Source: Octadecabacter antarcticus 307
Lineage (GTDB): Bacteria > Pseudomonadota > Alphaproteobacteria > Rhodobacterales > Rhodobacteraceae
Assembly (NCBI RefSeq): GCF_000155675.2
Contig: NC_020911.1
Span: 27,501 to 91,500 of the forward strand
Direction of reading: 5' to 3'
DNA length: 64,000 nucleotides
Part shown: piece after piece, positions 64,000 to 64,000 of the stretch
How the letters are laid out: every line of letters starts with the position of its first letter
Numbering within the stretch: the stretch's first letter is position 1
Position numbers and translations under genes: made by a program
Notes under the pieces: generated by a model
The model's input: only the letters and a program-made list of their open reading frames with translations
What the model was told of the DNA's origin: nothing
The model's database searches: none

Positions 64000-64000
64000 T

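Overview
The window looks like chromosomal DNA of a marine alphaproteobacterium of the Roseobacter group (Rhodobacteraceae). The evidence is the rRNA operon order 23S-5S-tRNA-fMet, two TRAP carriers, and a large repertoire of sugar-acid oxidation genes. The heavy load of decayed insertion sequences and pseudogenes beside a membrane fatty-acid desaturase would suit a cold-water genus such as Octadecabacter. That genus name is inference, not a measured match.

Layout. 0-2.0 kb: 3' half of 23S rRNA, 5S rRNA and tRNA-fMet. 2.4-5.5 kb: an IS graveyard (one IS6-type element and three IS5-type remnants) around a 5'-truncated SMC-like ATPase. 5.5-16.7 kb: a hexuronate locus (kdgK, a GntR regulator, uxaC, a TRAP carrier, kdgF, kduI/kduD, uxuB, uxuA, uxaA). 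Here kdgF, kduI/kduD, uxaA and the TRAP large subunit are all damaged, so the locus is decaying. 16.7-17.6 kb: IS5 remnant. 17.7-19.5 kb: divergent idnD/idnO. 19.5-25.4 kb: a minus-strand operon (SDR, IlvD/Edd dehydratase, FAH-family hydrolase, 2-hydroxyacid dehydrogenase, MR/MLE-type dehydratase, LysE exporter) that resembles a non-phosphorylative sugar-acid pathway.

25.5-50.4 kb is the best-preserved and most interesting part: an intact altronate-dehydratase-type gene, tetronate catabolism (ltnD, otnK, otnC, otnI, denD), a split transketolase, a GntR/FCD regulator, a TRAP carrier with an unusually long DctQ, and a D-apionate module (apnO, oiaK, oiaX, the last a RuBisCO-like protein). Several dehydrogenases of unknown substrate accompany them. 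Seven copies of a GGTATACC-centred palindrome lie in its promoter regions and nowhere else that I noticed. They mark out a probable regulon of the GntR protein encoded at 36.8-37.5 kb. Expected end products are 3-phosphoglycerate, dihydroxyacetone phosphate, glycolate, hydroxypyruvate and C2/C3 acids.

50.4-64 kb: a second decayed zone with IS30, IS3, IS5, IS91 and possible ISNCY remnants. Between them are a shikimate dehydrogenase pseudogene, a DMT permease, an intact LLM flavin oxidoreductase, an IS-truncated receiver-domain gene, an intact fatty-acid desaturase, fused remnants of imelysin and DUF1513 genes, and two intact SRPBCC genes. A palindromic element of about 37 bp sits inside two unrelated transposase genes here and may be a small repeat not previously described. 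No CRISPR array, prophage or replication origin was seen.
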